The position numbers were made by a program, and so were the translations under genes. Shown piece by piece: positions 6,869 through 14,234 of a stretch of 23,307 bases of DNA. The notes under the pieces are model-generated. The model was not told where the DNA came from. It ran no database searches and saw nothing but the letters and a program-made list of their open reading frames with translations. Source of the DNA: a virus; the IMG/VR virus record IMGVR_UViG_3300011010_000410, positions 1 to 23,307 of that record. One strand, given 5' to 3'. Numbering within the stretch: position 1 is the first letter of the stretch; each line of letters starts with the position of its first letter.

Positions 6869-6869
6869 G

Positions 6870-9029
6870 TCAGACCTGGGTGCGCTTTGCTTCGTGGCGG
6901 GCGATGGCTTCACCGATCCAGGACATCACAGGTACTGCCATTGAGTTGCCACAAGCTTTATATCGCGGTCCGTCCACGCAGTCCTCGGCAGGCTTACCCT
7001 TCCAAGGGATTCTGGACCAAAACCTTGGAAACCCCTGGAGGGCTTCGCATTCCTCTGGCGTCAAGCGACGCACGGCCATCGGCACTACTGGCTCTATATT
7101 CTGGACGAGCGGTACATTACCGCCCCCAGTACCAAACTTTGCGGCGACGGTCGGGGCTACGTCGAGCGGTCCATTTACCCTGCTGTCCTGGGCGTGATTT
7201 TCGTACACCGCACCGACGACTGCATGAGTCGTGCGCGTATCACCTAGGTCAAAGTTGTTCAGCGTGTTGCTTGCGTCGGCGGAAACCCACGTCTCATTGT
7301 CGGTCGTGGACTGGGCGCGCTTCGACTTGCGGAATGGTAAGGGCTGGCCGACCAAGAAAGAATGATCTCCCATTCGGTGTTGATGGCCGGCGCAAGAGTG
7401 ATGCCCGACAGTAAGCGTCCCTGCCACGTCAGAGCATATTGGGACGCCAACGGCCTGCGCGCCAAGGGTGTCGAGGGTGTAAGCAGGGTCGCCTGGCTGT
7501 CCGACGCCAAGTCCGTTCTGGTTCTTCTCAATGGCGCGTCCGTCGTCAATCGGTATAGCCTGCTGCGCGAGATGTAATGCGGTGATCTCGTCGATAGCCT
7601 CTTCAGAGCTACCACCACGGCTACCCTTGCAGGTCGTGATGGTCGGGCTGACGATGGGATGCACGATAGCCATGCCCCCCTGGTTCTTATTCGGGCTAGG
7701 ATTAGTGGTGTCGATGGTGTTTGCTCGGTCAACCTCGCGACAACCGCTATTGGGATTAGAAGACTTCATTGAATTAGATGCGAGTGAATCAAAGTTATAG
7801 GCCGTAGGTTGAGCAAGCCATTGGTCGGGAGCGGTGGCTATGGTGAACGCCTTGTTTTCACTTCCGAGGAAGCCCTTGCCTGCCGCCTTACCGGGTGTAC
7901 CGCCCTGCTCGCCGGTTTCGACTGGCGAACCTCCACGGATCTTGAACATCATCGGGATGCCGACCGCGTGAGGACCGCGAGCTACTAGGCTATCCATCAC
8001 CTCGGATTCACCGATGTGCGGGACGTACTGCGCGTTCTCGCCTTGGTTAAAAGCAGCGCGGTCAATGACGATGGGAGAAGTCGGGATGATATGTCCGTTT
8101 GTAATGGACTGATGGGTCAACTTGCCGCCGCCGCATTCCGTATCCAACGCTCCGATTACATTGGGAACGACGACGCCTTGGAAGTTGGCTTTGTCGGGCA
8201 TCAGTTGATCCATTCCCTTTCGGGTGAGGGTATTGACGACATCGTTTCCGTTCCAGTATTGGGGGATGATGTTCGCAGCGGAACCGTCGCAAGCCAGACC
8301 GGCGTCCGCACCCTTCGCCCACTTGGCGGTTACGGTTGCGGAGGCAGGGTGGATGCCGTCTGCTCCAACGCGGCTTTTAGCATCGGCGGAAGATCCTTTC
8401 CGCGTTTGCTTGCCCTTCTCAATATACCCAGACAAGCCCTCGGCGATAGATAGAATCTCTGCGGCAGCCTGCCAGTCTCCAAGACCTGTGACAGGGTCGC
8501 GATAGGCCAGGACGAAGACTCGCCGGCGACGTTGCGGGGTGCCTCTAAAGTGTTGAGCGTCCAGGATTCTCCAAGCGACGCCATACCCGCGCTCGACCAA
8601 CCCTTGAATGAAGCATCCGAAGTCAGATCCTTTAGGTTGACCGGACGACAGGACGCCTGGGACGTTCTCCCATAAAACGTAGCGGGGATTGAGCTTTGAA
8701 GCCAGCTCAAGAAAGGAGAGCATAAGCTGTCCGCGTGGGTCGTTGAGGCCGCCTCTTTTGCCTGCGACTGAAAATGCTTGGCATGGGGTCCCTCCAACGA
8801 GTAGGTCCACATCTCCAGTTGCGAGGGGCCAGGTGTTAAATTCGGTGAGGGATCCGAGGTTGGGGACGTCATATGGGTAGTTTGGTTGGGTGAAATGGTG
8901 CTTCAAAATGGCGCATGGGAAAGGCTCGATTTCGCTGAACGCCACTGGCTTGAAGCCGAGGTGATGCCAGGCGACGGAGGCTGCTTCCATACCGGAGCAG
9001 ACGGAGAGATATCGGATAGGTTGGGGCAT
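6870..9029 (-). CDS. DNA cytosine-5 methyltransferase with a very large repetitive insert
   Basis: A 719-aa enzyme with the expected order of C5-methyltransferase motifs: I (YLSVCSGMEAAS, 7-18), IV (GGTPCQAFS, catalytic Cys83), VI (ENVPG), VIII (QRRRRVF, near 168), then IX-X at the C-terminus (RRLTPEECEALQGFP, YKACGNSMAVPVM). It transfers a methyl group from AdoMet to C5 of cytosine. About 490 residues separate motif VIII from motif IX, far more than in typical 330-400-residue enzymes. They contain many short variants of a [A/N]-x-T-[L/I/V] unit, suggesting a repetitive target-recognition region. The leader CCCAACCCA abuts the ATG and a promoter-like pair lies just upstream. A 180-codon ORF is nested in another frame of the first third. 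Confidence 0.9.
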   Translation of the reverse strand: MPQPIRYLSVCSGMEAASVAWHHLGFKPVAFSEIEPFPCAILKHHFTQPNYPYDVPNLGSLTEFNTWPLATGDVDLLVGGTPCQAFSVAGKRGGLNDPRGQLMLSFLELASKLNPRYVLWENVPGVLSSGQPKGSDFGCFIQGLVERGYGVAWRILDAQHFRGTPQRRRRVFVLAYRDPVTGLGDWQAAAEILSIAEGLSGYIEKGKQTRKGSSADAKSRVGADGIHPASATVTAKWAKGADAGLACDGSAANIIPQYWNGNDVVNTLTRKGMDQLMPDKANFQGVVVPNVIGALDTECGGGKLTHQSITNGHIIPTSPIVIDRAAFNQGENAQYVPHIGESEVMDSLVARGPHAVGIPMMFKIRGGSPVETGEQGGTPGKAAGKGFLGSENKAFTIATAPDQWLAQPTAYNFDSLASNSMKSSNPNSGCREVDRANTIDTTNPSPNKNQGGMAIVHPIVSPTITTCKGSRGGSSEEAIDEITALHLAQQAIPIDDGRAIEKNQNGLGVGQPGDPAYTLDTLGAQAVGVPICSDVAGTLTVGHHSCAGHQHRMGDHSFLVGQPLPFRKSKRAQSTTDNETWVSADASNTLNNFDLGDTRTTHAVVGAVYENHAQDSRVNGPLDVAPTVAAKFGTGGGNVPLVQNIEPVVPMAVRRLTPEECEALQGFPRFWSRIPWKGKPAEDCVDGPRYKACGNSMAVPVMSWIGEAIARHEAKRTQV
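8330..8872 (-). CDS. nested out-of-frame ORF, 180 aa, FYLSPRACLGILRRA-type
   Basis: This ATG-to-TAA frame lies wholly inside methyltransferase codons 53-233, on the same strand but in another frame. Its C-terminal half (YGRTSQASC at 67-75, GESWTLNTLE at 101-110, LSQVLETG at 127-134, RFYLSPRACLGILRRASKRG at 139-158, then LPPMLKAALE) resembles, from memory, a recurrent phage hypothetical-protein family annotated next to methyltransferases. The sequence ACCCAACCAAAC sits about 6-17 bases before its ATG. It may be a genuine overlapping gene or a frame shadow of conserved methyltransferase motifs; the family resemblance alone cannot decide. Confidence 0.4.
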   Translation of the reverse strand: MTSPTSDPSPNLTPGPSQLEMWTYSLEGPHAKHFQSQAKEAASTTHADSLCSPFLSWLQSSIPATFYGRTSQASCRPVNLKDLTSDASFKGWSSAGMASLGESWTLNTLEAPRNVAGESSSWPIATLSQVLETGRLPQRFYLSPRACLGILRRASKRGKDLPPMLKAALEQTASTLPPQP

Positions 9030-9038
9030 TGGGTTGGG
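9030..9038 (-). promoter_or_regulatory. C/A-rich leader motif abutting start codon
   Basis: CCCAACCCA lies immediately before the ATG at 9029. It is placed a few bases downstream of the promoter-like elements at 9045-9073, so it would form most of the 5' leader of that transcript. Confidence 0.5.
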
Positions 9039-9044
9039 ATAGGT

Positions 9045-9073
9045 TTGATAGATTCAGACGAAGTGTCGGTCAA
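9045..9073 (-). promoter_or_regulatory. sigma70-like promoter before the methyltransferase gene
   Basis: On the minus strand TTGACC (9073-9068) and TATCAA (9050-9045) are separated by exactly 17 bases, in the 51-base gap before the methyltransferase. The expected transcript start would be about 10 bases before the ATG, so the leader would be very short. No test of activity is possible here. Confidence 0.4.
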
Positions 9074-9080
9074 TGAAGAT

Positions 9081-9647
9081 TTATGGCGAAGTGATAGTAT
9101 GACCCTTGGCCTTTCCAACCCAGCAAAGGTAGCCTTCGGTGATAGAGTCTAGACTGGTCATCTGCTCGGCTGGTACGATGTAGGACATCCGGCTAGATCC
9201 ACGGAAGTAGCCGAGGTTTGCGTCGTTGATCACGTCCTTACGTTCAGCCCAGCCAACGAAGGTAACGGTCTGCTCGTCGTACCGTACGCGCATAAGGGCG
9301 TAGATATCGATGGCTTCCCTGGTCGTCCACTTGCCGTCGATCTGGTAGGCCGGTACTAGGAGGTGGGGGTTGTCGTGGTGGCTAGACTTAACTTCAATCA
9401 ACTGGCCGTTTGCGGCGACGAAGTCCGGCGTCCCACTTCTAGTGTAGACGGTGTCGTCGCGTTCAAGGTCGAAGATGCGGGAGAAGCCAATCTCTCCGAG
9501 CAAGCCGACCAAGTCAGATACCAAGCCAGACTGCTTGCCTGCCTTCTGGTCTGGTACACCGGCTATGCGGTTGGATTCGCCTCTCGCTCTGGCTTCAGCC
9601 TCGGCGTTGCGCATCGTGATCTCGTCGAGCTTGATGGACAAGGTCAT
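9081..9647 (-). CDS. PD-(D/E)XK-type nuclease, 188 aa
   Basis: The core is visible as GLLGEIGFSRIF (Glu52), then GTPDFVAANGQLIEVKSS (Asp75 and Glu85-Val-Lys87), the classic D...ExK signature of restriction-endonuclease-fold nucleases. An N-terminal helical segment rich in Ala/Arg/Glu precedes it. The gene lies between a RecB-like nuclease (its ATG is one base after that gene's stop) and the cytosine methyltransferase 51 bases downstream. It could be a restriction partner of the methyltransferase, a recombination or repair nuclease, or a host-DNA degrading enzyme. The exact family is not recognised. Confidence 0.7.
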   Translation of the reverse strand: MTLSIKLDEITMRNAEAEARARGESNRIAGVPDQKAGKQSGLVSDLVGLLGEIGFSRIFDLERDDTVYTRSGTPDFVAANGQLIEVKSSHHDNPHLLVPAYQIDGKWTTREAIDIYALMRVRYDEQTVTFVGWAERKDVINDANLGYFRGSSRMSYIVPAEQMTSLDSITEGYLCWVGKAKGHTITSP

Positions 9648-9648
9648 C

Positions 9649-10428
9649 TTACCAGGACCAGCTCTTCGGAGGCTCGACTGGTGCGGCGACCTGTTCGGTT
9701 ACGCCATAGCAACGCTTCTTGTAGTCGCACCACTTGCACTTGAAGTCATCGACGCCTCGACCGATGCGGCCAAGCTGCTCTGGGTTGTCGGTTTTCACGA
9801 TGCGCACGGCGCGGTCGATGTAAGATTGGGCGTCGCGGGCATTGAAGGCTACCATCTCGATGTGCATCTCTCCGGTGTCGCGGTTGATGGCGGTGAATAG
9901 GCAGGACAGCAGATCCTTGTAGGCCATATAGATTTGCACCTGGGCGTAGTACACAGGCTTGGAATCCTTCAGCCCCTTCTTCACGACGTCGCTCCAGCTC
10001 TTCTCGCCTAGGGATTTGCTTTCCCACAGGCATGGGTAGAACACGCCGGCTAGTGCGGGTCCGTCGTTGATGATGCCGTCTAGATGGCCCTTGAACTTAT
10101 CGCCGGCGTCGGAGATGCCGAACTGCTTGCCGTCAAGTTGGTGGGTCTGTAGATCGAAGCCGGCCATAATAAGATACTCGGCAACTCGGCTTTCGCCGTC
10201 ATGTCCCATGTCGAAGATGCGTAGGGTGTTGGCCTTGAATTCTGCGCCGTCGTCCTTCGGCGTCATGTGGAATTCGTACGCCAGTCGTCGCTCGCATTCG
10301 TCGCCGATTCGTGACGCCCCTAGGTATTGGCGTGGGGCTTGCTTGCCTCGGTTCGCCTTGGTTGCTGCGTCGATTAAGGCTTTGATGCCTTCGGCAATCT
10401 CGCAGGGTTGGGTTTCTGGTTTGAACAT
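9649..10428 (-). CDS. Cas4/RecB-like Fe-S exonuclease
   Basis: A 259-aa PD-(D/E)XK exonuclease. Visible motifs: GHDGES (His77), GHLDGI (Asp117), LWESKSLG (Glu136 and Lys138) and YYAQVQIYM (Gln163), the RecB order. Cys45 in DECERRL together with CKWCDYKKRC (Cys231, 234, 240) reproduces the one-plus-three cysteine layout that binds 4Fe-4S in Cas4 and AddB. It would resect DNA ends in recombination or replication. No CRISPR array or other cas gene is present, so a phage recombination role with the neighbouring helicase and Sak4-like ATPase is more likely. Its ATG lies one base after the helicase stop. Confidence 0.85.
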   Translation of the reverse strand: MFKPETQPCEIAEGIKALIDAATKANRGKQAPRQYLGASRIGDECERRLAYEFHMTPKDDGAEFKANTLRIFDMGHDGESRVAEYLIMAGFDLQTHQLDGKQFGISDAGDKFKGHLDGIINDGPALAGVFYPCLWESKSLGEKSWSDVVKKGLKDSKPVYYAQVQIYMAYKDLLSCLFTAINRDTGEMHIEMVAFNARDAQSYIDRAVRIVKTDNPEQLGRIGRGVDDFKCKWCDYKKRCYGVTEQVAAPVEPPKSWSW

Positions 10429-10429
10429 G

Positions 10430-12085
10430 TTAGATGGAAAGTATCTTGGCTTTGATGAAACGCTCGCGCCACTTCCAAGTTAAGGAGCAGGTTGCTCTGT
10501 ACTTGGTTAGGCCGACGGAAGAGAATACATCTAGCCCCAATTGGGCAAGCTGCTTGTCGGAGGGCGGTTCAGTCAACCAACGCTTGCTCTTCCGGGCGGC
10601 GTCCTTGTCGCCATGCTCTCGGAGGTAGTCGTCTGCCGACGCGACAGCCTGTAGCCGGTCGTCGGTGACGGCGATGAGGGTTGCGCCGGTGGCTCCGTCC
10701 ATACCGCCGATGGCGTACTGCTTGCCGTCGTGCTGGACGACGCAGGCCCAGGCGGTCATAGCCGAGGCGATGGTAACGACGCCGTCCCAGAATGACTCCC
10801 ACAGGAAGGGGGACATCTCTAGGATCTCCACCTCGGTGAGGGTGAAGTTGACTAGGTCGCCACGTTCATCGGCTTCCTTCTGGCGACGCTCTACGCCGTC
10901 GAAGATATGTTCACACGCGGGACATACGGCTACGCCAAGGGGGACTTCCATTTTGCAGGATGGGCAGACCTTTGTCCTAGCTTCACCCTTGACCGGCTCC
11001 AGCACGACGTCGGTATCCAGTCCGCCGTGGGTGAGGATGGAGTAGCCGAAGTCTAGTACAATGCAGTCGGACTTAATGACGCCAGGATGCTTCTCTGGAT
11101 CTACCTTACGCAGGCCACGACCAATCATCTGGATCATCGTAGACTTGAATGAGCAGGGGCGGAGGAGCAGTACGCAGCTCACGGTCTGGCAGTCGTAGCC
11201 TTCGGTGAGGACGGCGACATTGACTAGCACTTGGGTGCGATCCTTCTCAAAGTCGATTAGGGCGCGGCGTCGGTCGCCGTCAGACAGGTTGCCGTGGACG
11301 ATGTCGGCCTTGATGCCGGCGTCGCAGAAGGCTTGGGTCACATGCTCCGCGTGTTCAACGGTGGAGCAGAAGGCTATGGTCTTCCGGCTTCCTGCCTTCT
11401 CACGCCACTCGGCAATCACCCGCTCGGTGACGGCTGACTTATCCATGATCGCCTCCACCTCGGCCATATCGAAGTCGGCGACAGTACGCTTAACGCCGGC
11501 CAGTTCAGAGCGTAGTCCGCAGTCGATGACAAAGACGCGAGGGCGGACCAGGTTGCCAGCCTCAATCAACTCTTTGATGGAGATGACGTCGGCGACGTTT
11601 GAGAAGACGGCGGCGAGGGCTTTCTTGTCGGCGCGTTGAGGGGTAGCCGTCACGCCCAGTATGCGGACGGAGGGATTCAGCTCCCTCGCCCTGGCGACGA
11701 TGCGGATATAGGATTCGGCTGCGACGTGGTGGGCTTCGTCGATGACGAGCAGATCCACAGGCGGCATGGTGGCTAGGTTGTCTTCTCTGGCTAGGGTCTG
11801 AACCATAGCAAAGGTGACGCCATCAGACCAGCGTTTGCGGTCGGCGGCGTAGATGTCGGTCGGTGTGTCGGCGTCGATACGCCGGTAGGTGGCGCGGTTC
11901 TGGGCGACCAGTTCGTCGCGGTGCTGGAGGACAATGGTCTTACCTTTGCCGGCCGCCTTGATGGCGGCTGACAGCATGACAGTTTTGCCAGCTCCGGTAG
12001 GCGCAACACCAAGGGTGTTGCCCTTTTCCTTGAGGGCATAGTTGACCTTGTGAACGAAGTCCACCTGCCTAGGTCGGAGCTTCAT
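10430..12085 (-). CDS. SF2 DEAH-box helicase, RadD/SSL2-like
   Basis: A 551-aa superfamily 2 helicase. Motif I is APTGAGKT (Lys34), motif II is DEAH (116-119), motif III is TATP (146-149), and motif VI is QMIGRGLR (319-326). After the two RecA lobes comes a four-Cys zinc ribbon: Cys374, Cys377, Cys388 and Cys391 (CPSCKMEVP...CPAC). This order is like bacterial RadD (YejH), which processes recombination intermediates, and like helicases of many phages. It would unwind DNA using ATP beside the Cas4-like nuclease and the SSB-like protein. There is no good Shine-Dalgarno site upstream; the ATG overlaps the stop of a short upstream frame (ATGA). Confidence 0.85.
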   Translation of the reverse strand: MKLRPRQVDFVHKVNYALKEKGNTLGVAPTGAGKTVMLSAAIKAAGKGKTIVLQHRDELVAQNRATYRRIDADTPTDIYAADRKRWSDGVTFAMVQTLAREDNLATMPPVDLLVIDEAHHVAAESYIRIVARARELNPSVRILGVTATPQRADKKALAAVFSNVADVISIKELIEAGNLVRPRVFVIDCGLRSELAGVKRTVADFDMAEVEAIMDKSAVTERVIAEWREKAGSRKTIAFCSTVEHAEHVTQAFCDAGIKADIVHGNLSDGDRRRALIDFEKDRTQVLVNVAVLTEGYDCQTVSCVLLLRPCSFKSTMIQMIGRGLRKVDPEKHPGVIKSDCIVLDFGYSILTHGGLDTDVVLEPVKGEARTKVCPSCKMEVPLGVAVCPACEHIFDGVERRQKEADERGDLVNFTLTEVEILEMSPFLWESFWDGVVTIASAMTAWACVVQHDGKQYAIGGMDGATGATLIAVTDDRLQAVASADDYLREHGDKDAARKSKRWLTEPPSDKQLAQLGLDVFSSVGLTKYRATCSLTWKWRERFIKAKILSI

Positions 12086-12246
12086 CGAGAAAAACTGGGG
12101 GGTGGCGGGAGAGGCAAACCCAACATCTGCGTCACCGCTGCGAGCGTAGACGGAAGTTGCTGGACCGACGGCCAGGTTGTCGTCTCGCTCTCACCCTTGA
12201 TGTTAAGGAGCAAAAGGACAAACGTCCCTTGATAAGATGCTGACAT
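12082..12246 (-). CDS. doubtful small ORF, 54 aa
   Basis: The frame begins ATG at 12246, inside the arms of a long palindrome, and ends with TGA overlapping the helicase ATG (ATGA). The product contains a hydrophobic run (FVLLLLNI) and a Pro-rich tail (LPLPPPPSFSR). Its only support is the stop-start overlap, which is common between real genes here. The hairpin over its start and its atypical composition argue against it. It could be a leader peptide. Confidence 0.25.
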   Translation of the reverse strand: MSASYQGTFVLLLLNIKGESETTTWPSVQQLPSTLAAVTQMLGLPLPPPPSFSR

Positions 12247-12282
12247 ATTATTCTCGTTTGTCAGCATCTTAATCAAGGGACG
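12223..12282. repeat. near-perfect 23-bp palindrome, 13-nt loop
   Basis: The arms at 12223-12245 and 12259-12282 are complementary except for one extra A, separated by an AT-rich loop. It lies in the 213-base gap between the SSB-like gene and the helicase gene. On the minus strand it is followed by a weak U-rich stretch (TTTGTCCTTTTG), so it might be an attenuator or terminator of the upstream message. A replication-origin or recombination-site role is also possible. Confidence 0.8.
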
Positions 12283-12298
12283 CCTGGATGGTGTCCGA

Positions 12299-12892
12299 TT
12301 AAAACGGATTAATCGAAGATGGAGTCTTCACCCAACCCGGAGCAGCCGTCGGGGCAGGGGCAGAGAAGGCCGCAGAGCGAGCCTGTTCCACCACGCCAGA
12401 CTGGCCTGCAATCAGCTTCTGGAAGTCGCGGTAGCCACCGGAGGCGGCGTTGGGCGACAGCCATTCACCGACCTTGTTCTTATCGGCGTAAGCAGGGTCG
12501 GTATTCTTCTCGACCTTGACCTTGATGGCGACGCGCTGGCCGTCCATAAAGTTCATGATCGCAAGAGTATCCTTGCCGGTGAACGCCTCGTAGGACTTCG
12601 GGTCAGCGACCTTGAAGTGACCGCTAGACTCGAAGATGCGGGTAATGGACGTGATGCCCATTTTGCGCCACTTCTCGCCATTGCGGTCGTCCTGCACGTC
12701 GGGGATCATGTCGAAGACCTTGCGACCTTCGTGTTCACCGCCGATGACCGTGAGAGTCACCGGGTAGTAGGTGCCTCCGCTGGTCTTCGACTGCTTGGCG
12801 CCGCCGATGGTGATCAACGCCCACGCCAGGGTGCCGTTGGGGATGAGTTCCGGAGCCGAACCGGCGCCGGAGGTGGGGGAGAACATGCTCAT
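12299..12892 (-). CDS. phage single-strand-binding-like protein (DUF669-like)
   Basis: A 197-aa protein with a beta-rich central part (LAWALITIGGAKQSKTSGGT near 23, followed by a YYPVTLTVIGGEHEGRK-type strand pair) and a disordered Pro/Ala tail ending in INPF, like the C-terminal tips of SSB proteins. Proteins of this type are often beside Sak4-like ATPases in phages and are thought to bind single-stranded DNA. It is eight bases downstream of the Sak4-like gene. The first ATG (12892) is used; a second in-frame ATG is at 12886. The CCCAAACCCAACACC stretch lies about 14 bases upstream, in the end of the neighbouring gene. Confidence 0.6.
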   Translation of the reverse strand: MSMFSPTSGAGSAPELIPNGTLAWALITIGGAKQSKTSGGTYYPVTLTVIGGEHEGRKVFDMIPDVQDDRNGEKWRKMGITSITRIFESSGHFKVADPKSYEAFTGKDTLAIMNFMDGQRVAIKVKVEKNTDPAYADKNKVGEWLSPNAASGGYRDFQKLIAGQSGVVEQARSAAFSAPAPTAAPGWVKTPSSINPF

Positions 12893-12900
12893 ATTATGTA

Positions 12901-13770
12901 TTACTTGGTGTTGGGTTTGGGGGTGGAAGCGGGGATGGTGCGGACGAGGTTGGTATCGACACGCTTACCTTCACGGATTTTCTTGATGAGCGCACCGAGG
13001 TCGGGAGCTTCAAGGATATCCAGACGGCCAGAGCGATCCTTGGCGGGGTAGCCCCACGGATTCTGCTGCTGACAGCAGAAGGCGCGGTACATCGAGCCGT
13101 CCTCGTTCTTGAAGTTCTGAAGGGTGATGACCTGGTCGAAGATACCCGGAAGCTCACGACCAGTCTTGCTGCCCTCAATCTGCGGATTCCAAGACACACG
13201 CTTGAGGTCATCGACCTCCTGGTCGAGGATGCCCGACAGGATGATGGACTTGTTGGAGTGCTGGAGGTGGGTCAGCCAGCGAATCATCTCTTGGCCGAGC
13301 AAACCGTAGGAGCCGCGGGTGTCGGGCTTGCCTTCACGATTGAACGTCTCCGGCTGAACCTTCGCCCACTTGAAGCACTCACGACCAGCGACTGTGATAG
13401 AGTCGATGAAGATCGTGTCGTACTTGGCGAGGTCGATATTGGAGAAGGCGGTCGAGACAGCCTCATGGACTGGCTTGGAGTACGGACCGGTGGCGTCGCT
13501 CGGATCGTGGCCGCCGACATACAGAGCCAGGGCGCGGGCGATTTCCCAAGGGTACTTGCCAAAGGACTGGGCGACATCACGGACGTCGATGACGTCTGCC
13601 GGCCAGTCTTGGATGGCGAGGGTGCCAGCCTCAAGGTCCACGAAGAGCGTGGTCTTGGGGTCGAGGGTGCGAGCCTGGGTGGTCTTGCCGACGCCGGCAG
13701 GGCCGAACAGGGCGATGTTGATTTTGGGGATCGCTTTGAGGCGGTCGTCGGCCTTGATGATTTTGATCAT
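12901..13770 (-). CDS. Sak4-like RecA-fold ATPase (AAA_24 type)
   Basis: A 289-aa ATPase with Walker A GPAGVGKT (23-30, Lys29) and Walker B YDTIFIDS (117-124, Asp123), followed by helical segments and a C-terminal basic region. This is the pattern of phage Sak4-type single-strand annealing or recombination ATPases. Family members act with an SSB-like protein, and one follows directly downstream. The ATG at 13770 directly follows CCCAACCCAACAAC; a longer in-frame start at 13977 would run through most of the upstream gene and encode low-complexity residues, so it is rejected. Confidence 0.8.
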   Translation of the reverse strand: MIKIIKADDRLKAIPKINIALFGPAGVGKTTQARTLDPKTTLFVDLEAGTLAIQDWPADVIDVRDVAQSFGKYPWEIARALALYVGGHDPSDATGPYSKPVHEAVSTAFSNIDLAKYDTIFIDSITVAGRECFKWAKVQPETFNREGKPDTRGSYGLLGQEMIRWLTHLQHSNKSIILSGILDQEVDDLKRVSWNPQIEGSKTGRELPGIFDQVITLQNFKNEDGSMYRAFCCQQQNPWGYPAKDRSGRLDILEAPDLGALIKKIREGKRVDTNLVRTIPASTPKPNTK

Positions 13771-13784
13771 GTTGTTGGGTTGGG
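13771..13784 (-). promoter_or_regulatory. C/A-rich leader motif abutting start codon
   Basis: CCCAACCCAACAAC lies immediately before the ATG at 13770, in a 17-base gap after the upstream gene. No Shine-Dalgarno sequence is visible there. Confidence 0.5.
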
Positions 13785-13787
13785 AGA

Positions 13788-14234
13788 TTAGGAAACGAAG
13801 GTGAACTTGGGGTCGCTGTACTTGACCGTGCGGGCGTCGAGCAGCTTGTCGCGTAGGGCGTTCTCGGTGACAGCCTGGAACGTCTTCTCCGGCACGGAGA
13901 ATTCGATCTTGAACATGCGCTGGACCTGGTCGTAAGGCAGGGACCGGGCGACCAGTTCCAACTTGGTGCTGTCCCACTTGACGGTGGCGCGAACCTCGGA
14001 CGTGAGCTTGACGCCCTCGGACTCAAAGGTGTGCTGGCCGTGGGTCTTGCCATCCTGTTCCAAGGCGAACTTGATCACGTCGGCGAACCGGGTGGTCAGT
14101 TCCGACTGGACGTCGGCAAGTCGAGCCTTGGCGGCTTCGACGATGTTGTTCTGAATGGAGGCGGCGTCTCGGAGTTCCGAGACATCCATCTCCGTGAGAG
14201 CCTTAACGGCTGCTGCGGACTTTTTGTTTTTCAT
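13788..14234 (-). CDS. hypothetical protein in the recombination cluster, 148 aa
   Basis: It begins MKNKKSAAAVKALTEMDVSE. The first 65 residues are helical and charged. The C-terminal half is likely a small alpha/beta domain (VKLTSEVRATVKWDSTKLEL region). I do not recognise it. It lies 17 bases upstream of the Sak4-like gene and overlaps the end of the HTH gene by 32 bases, so it is probably an accessory recombination or replication protein. Its ATG directly follows CCCCCAACCGAC. Confidence 0.6.
   Translation of the reverse strand: MKNKKSAAAVKALTEMDVSELRDAASIQNNIVEAAKARLADVQSELTTRFADVIKFALEQDGKTHGQHTFESEGVKLTSEVRATVKWDSTKLELVARSLPYDQVQRMFKIEFSVPEKTFQAVTENALRDKLLDARTVKYSDPKFTFVS

Noticed and set aside
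7259-7732. A 157-codon minus-strand ORF nested in the methyltransferase insert.
   Set aside because: It is Ser/Arg/Pro-rich with no family pattern, typical of a frame shadow in GC-rich DNA, unlike the nested frame at 8330-8872.
13631-14053. A 140-codon minus-strand ORF and the longer 5' extension of the Sak4-like gene to 13977.
   Set aside because: Both are Pro/Ser/Arg-rich shadow sequence of the upstream gene; the internal ATG at 13770 with an abutting leader motif is a better start.
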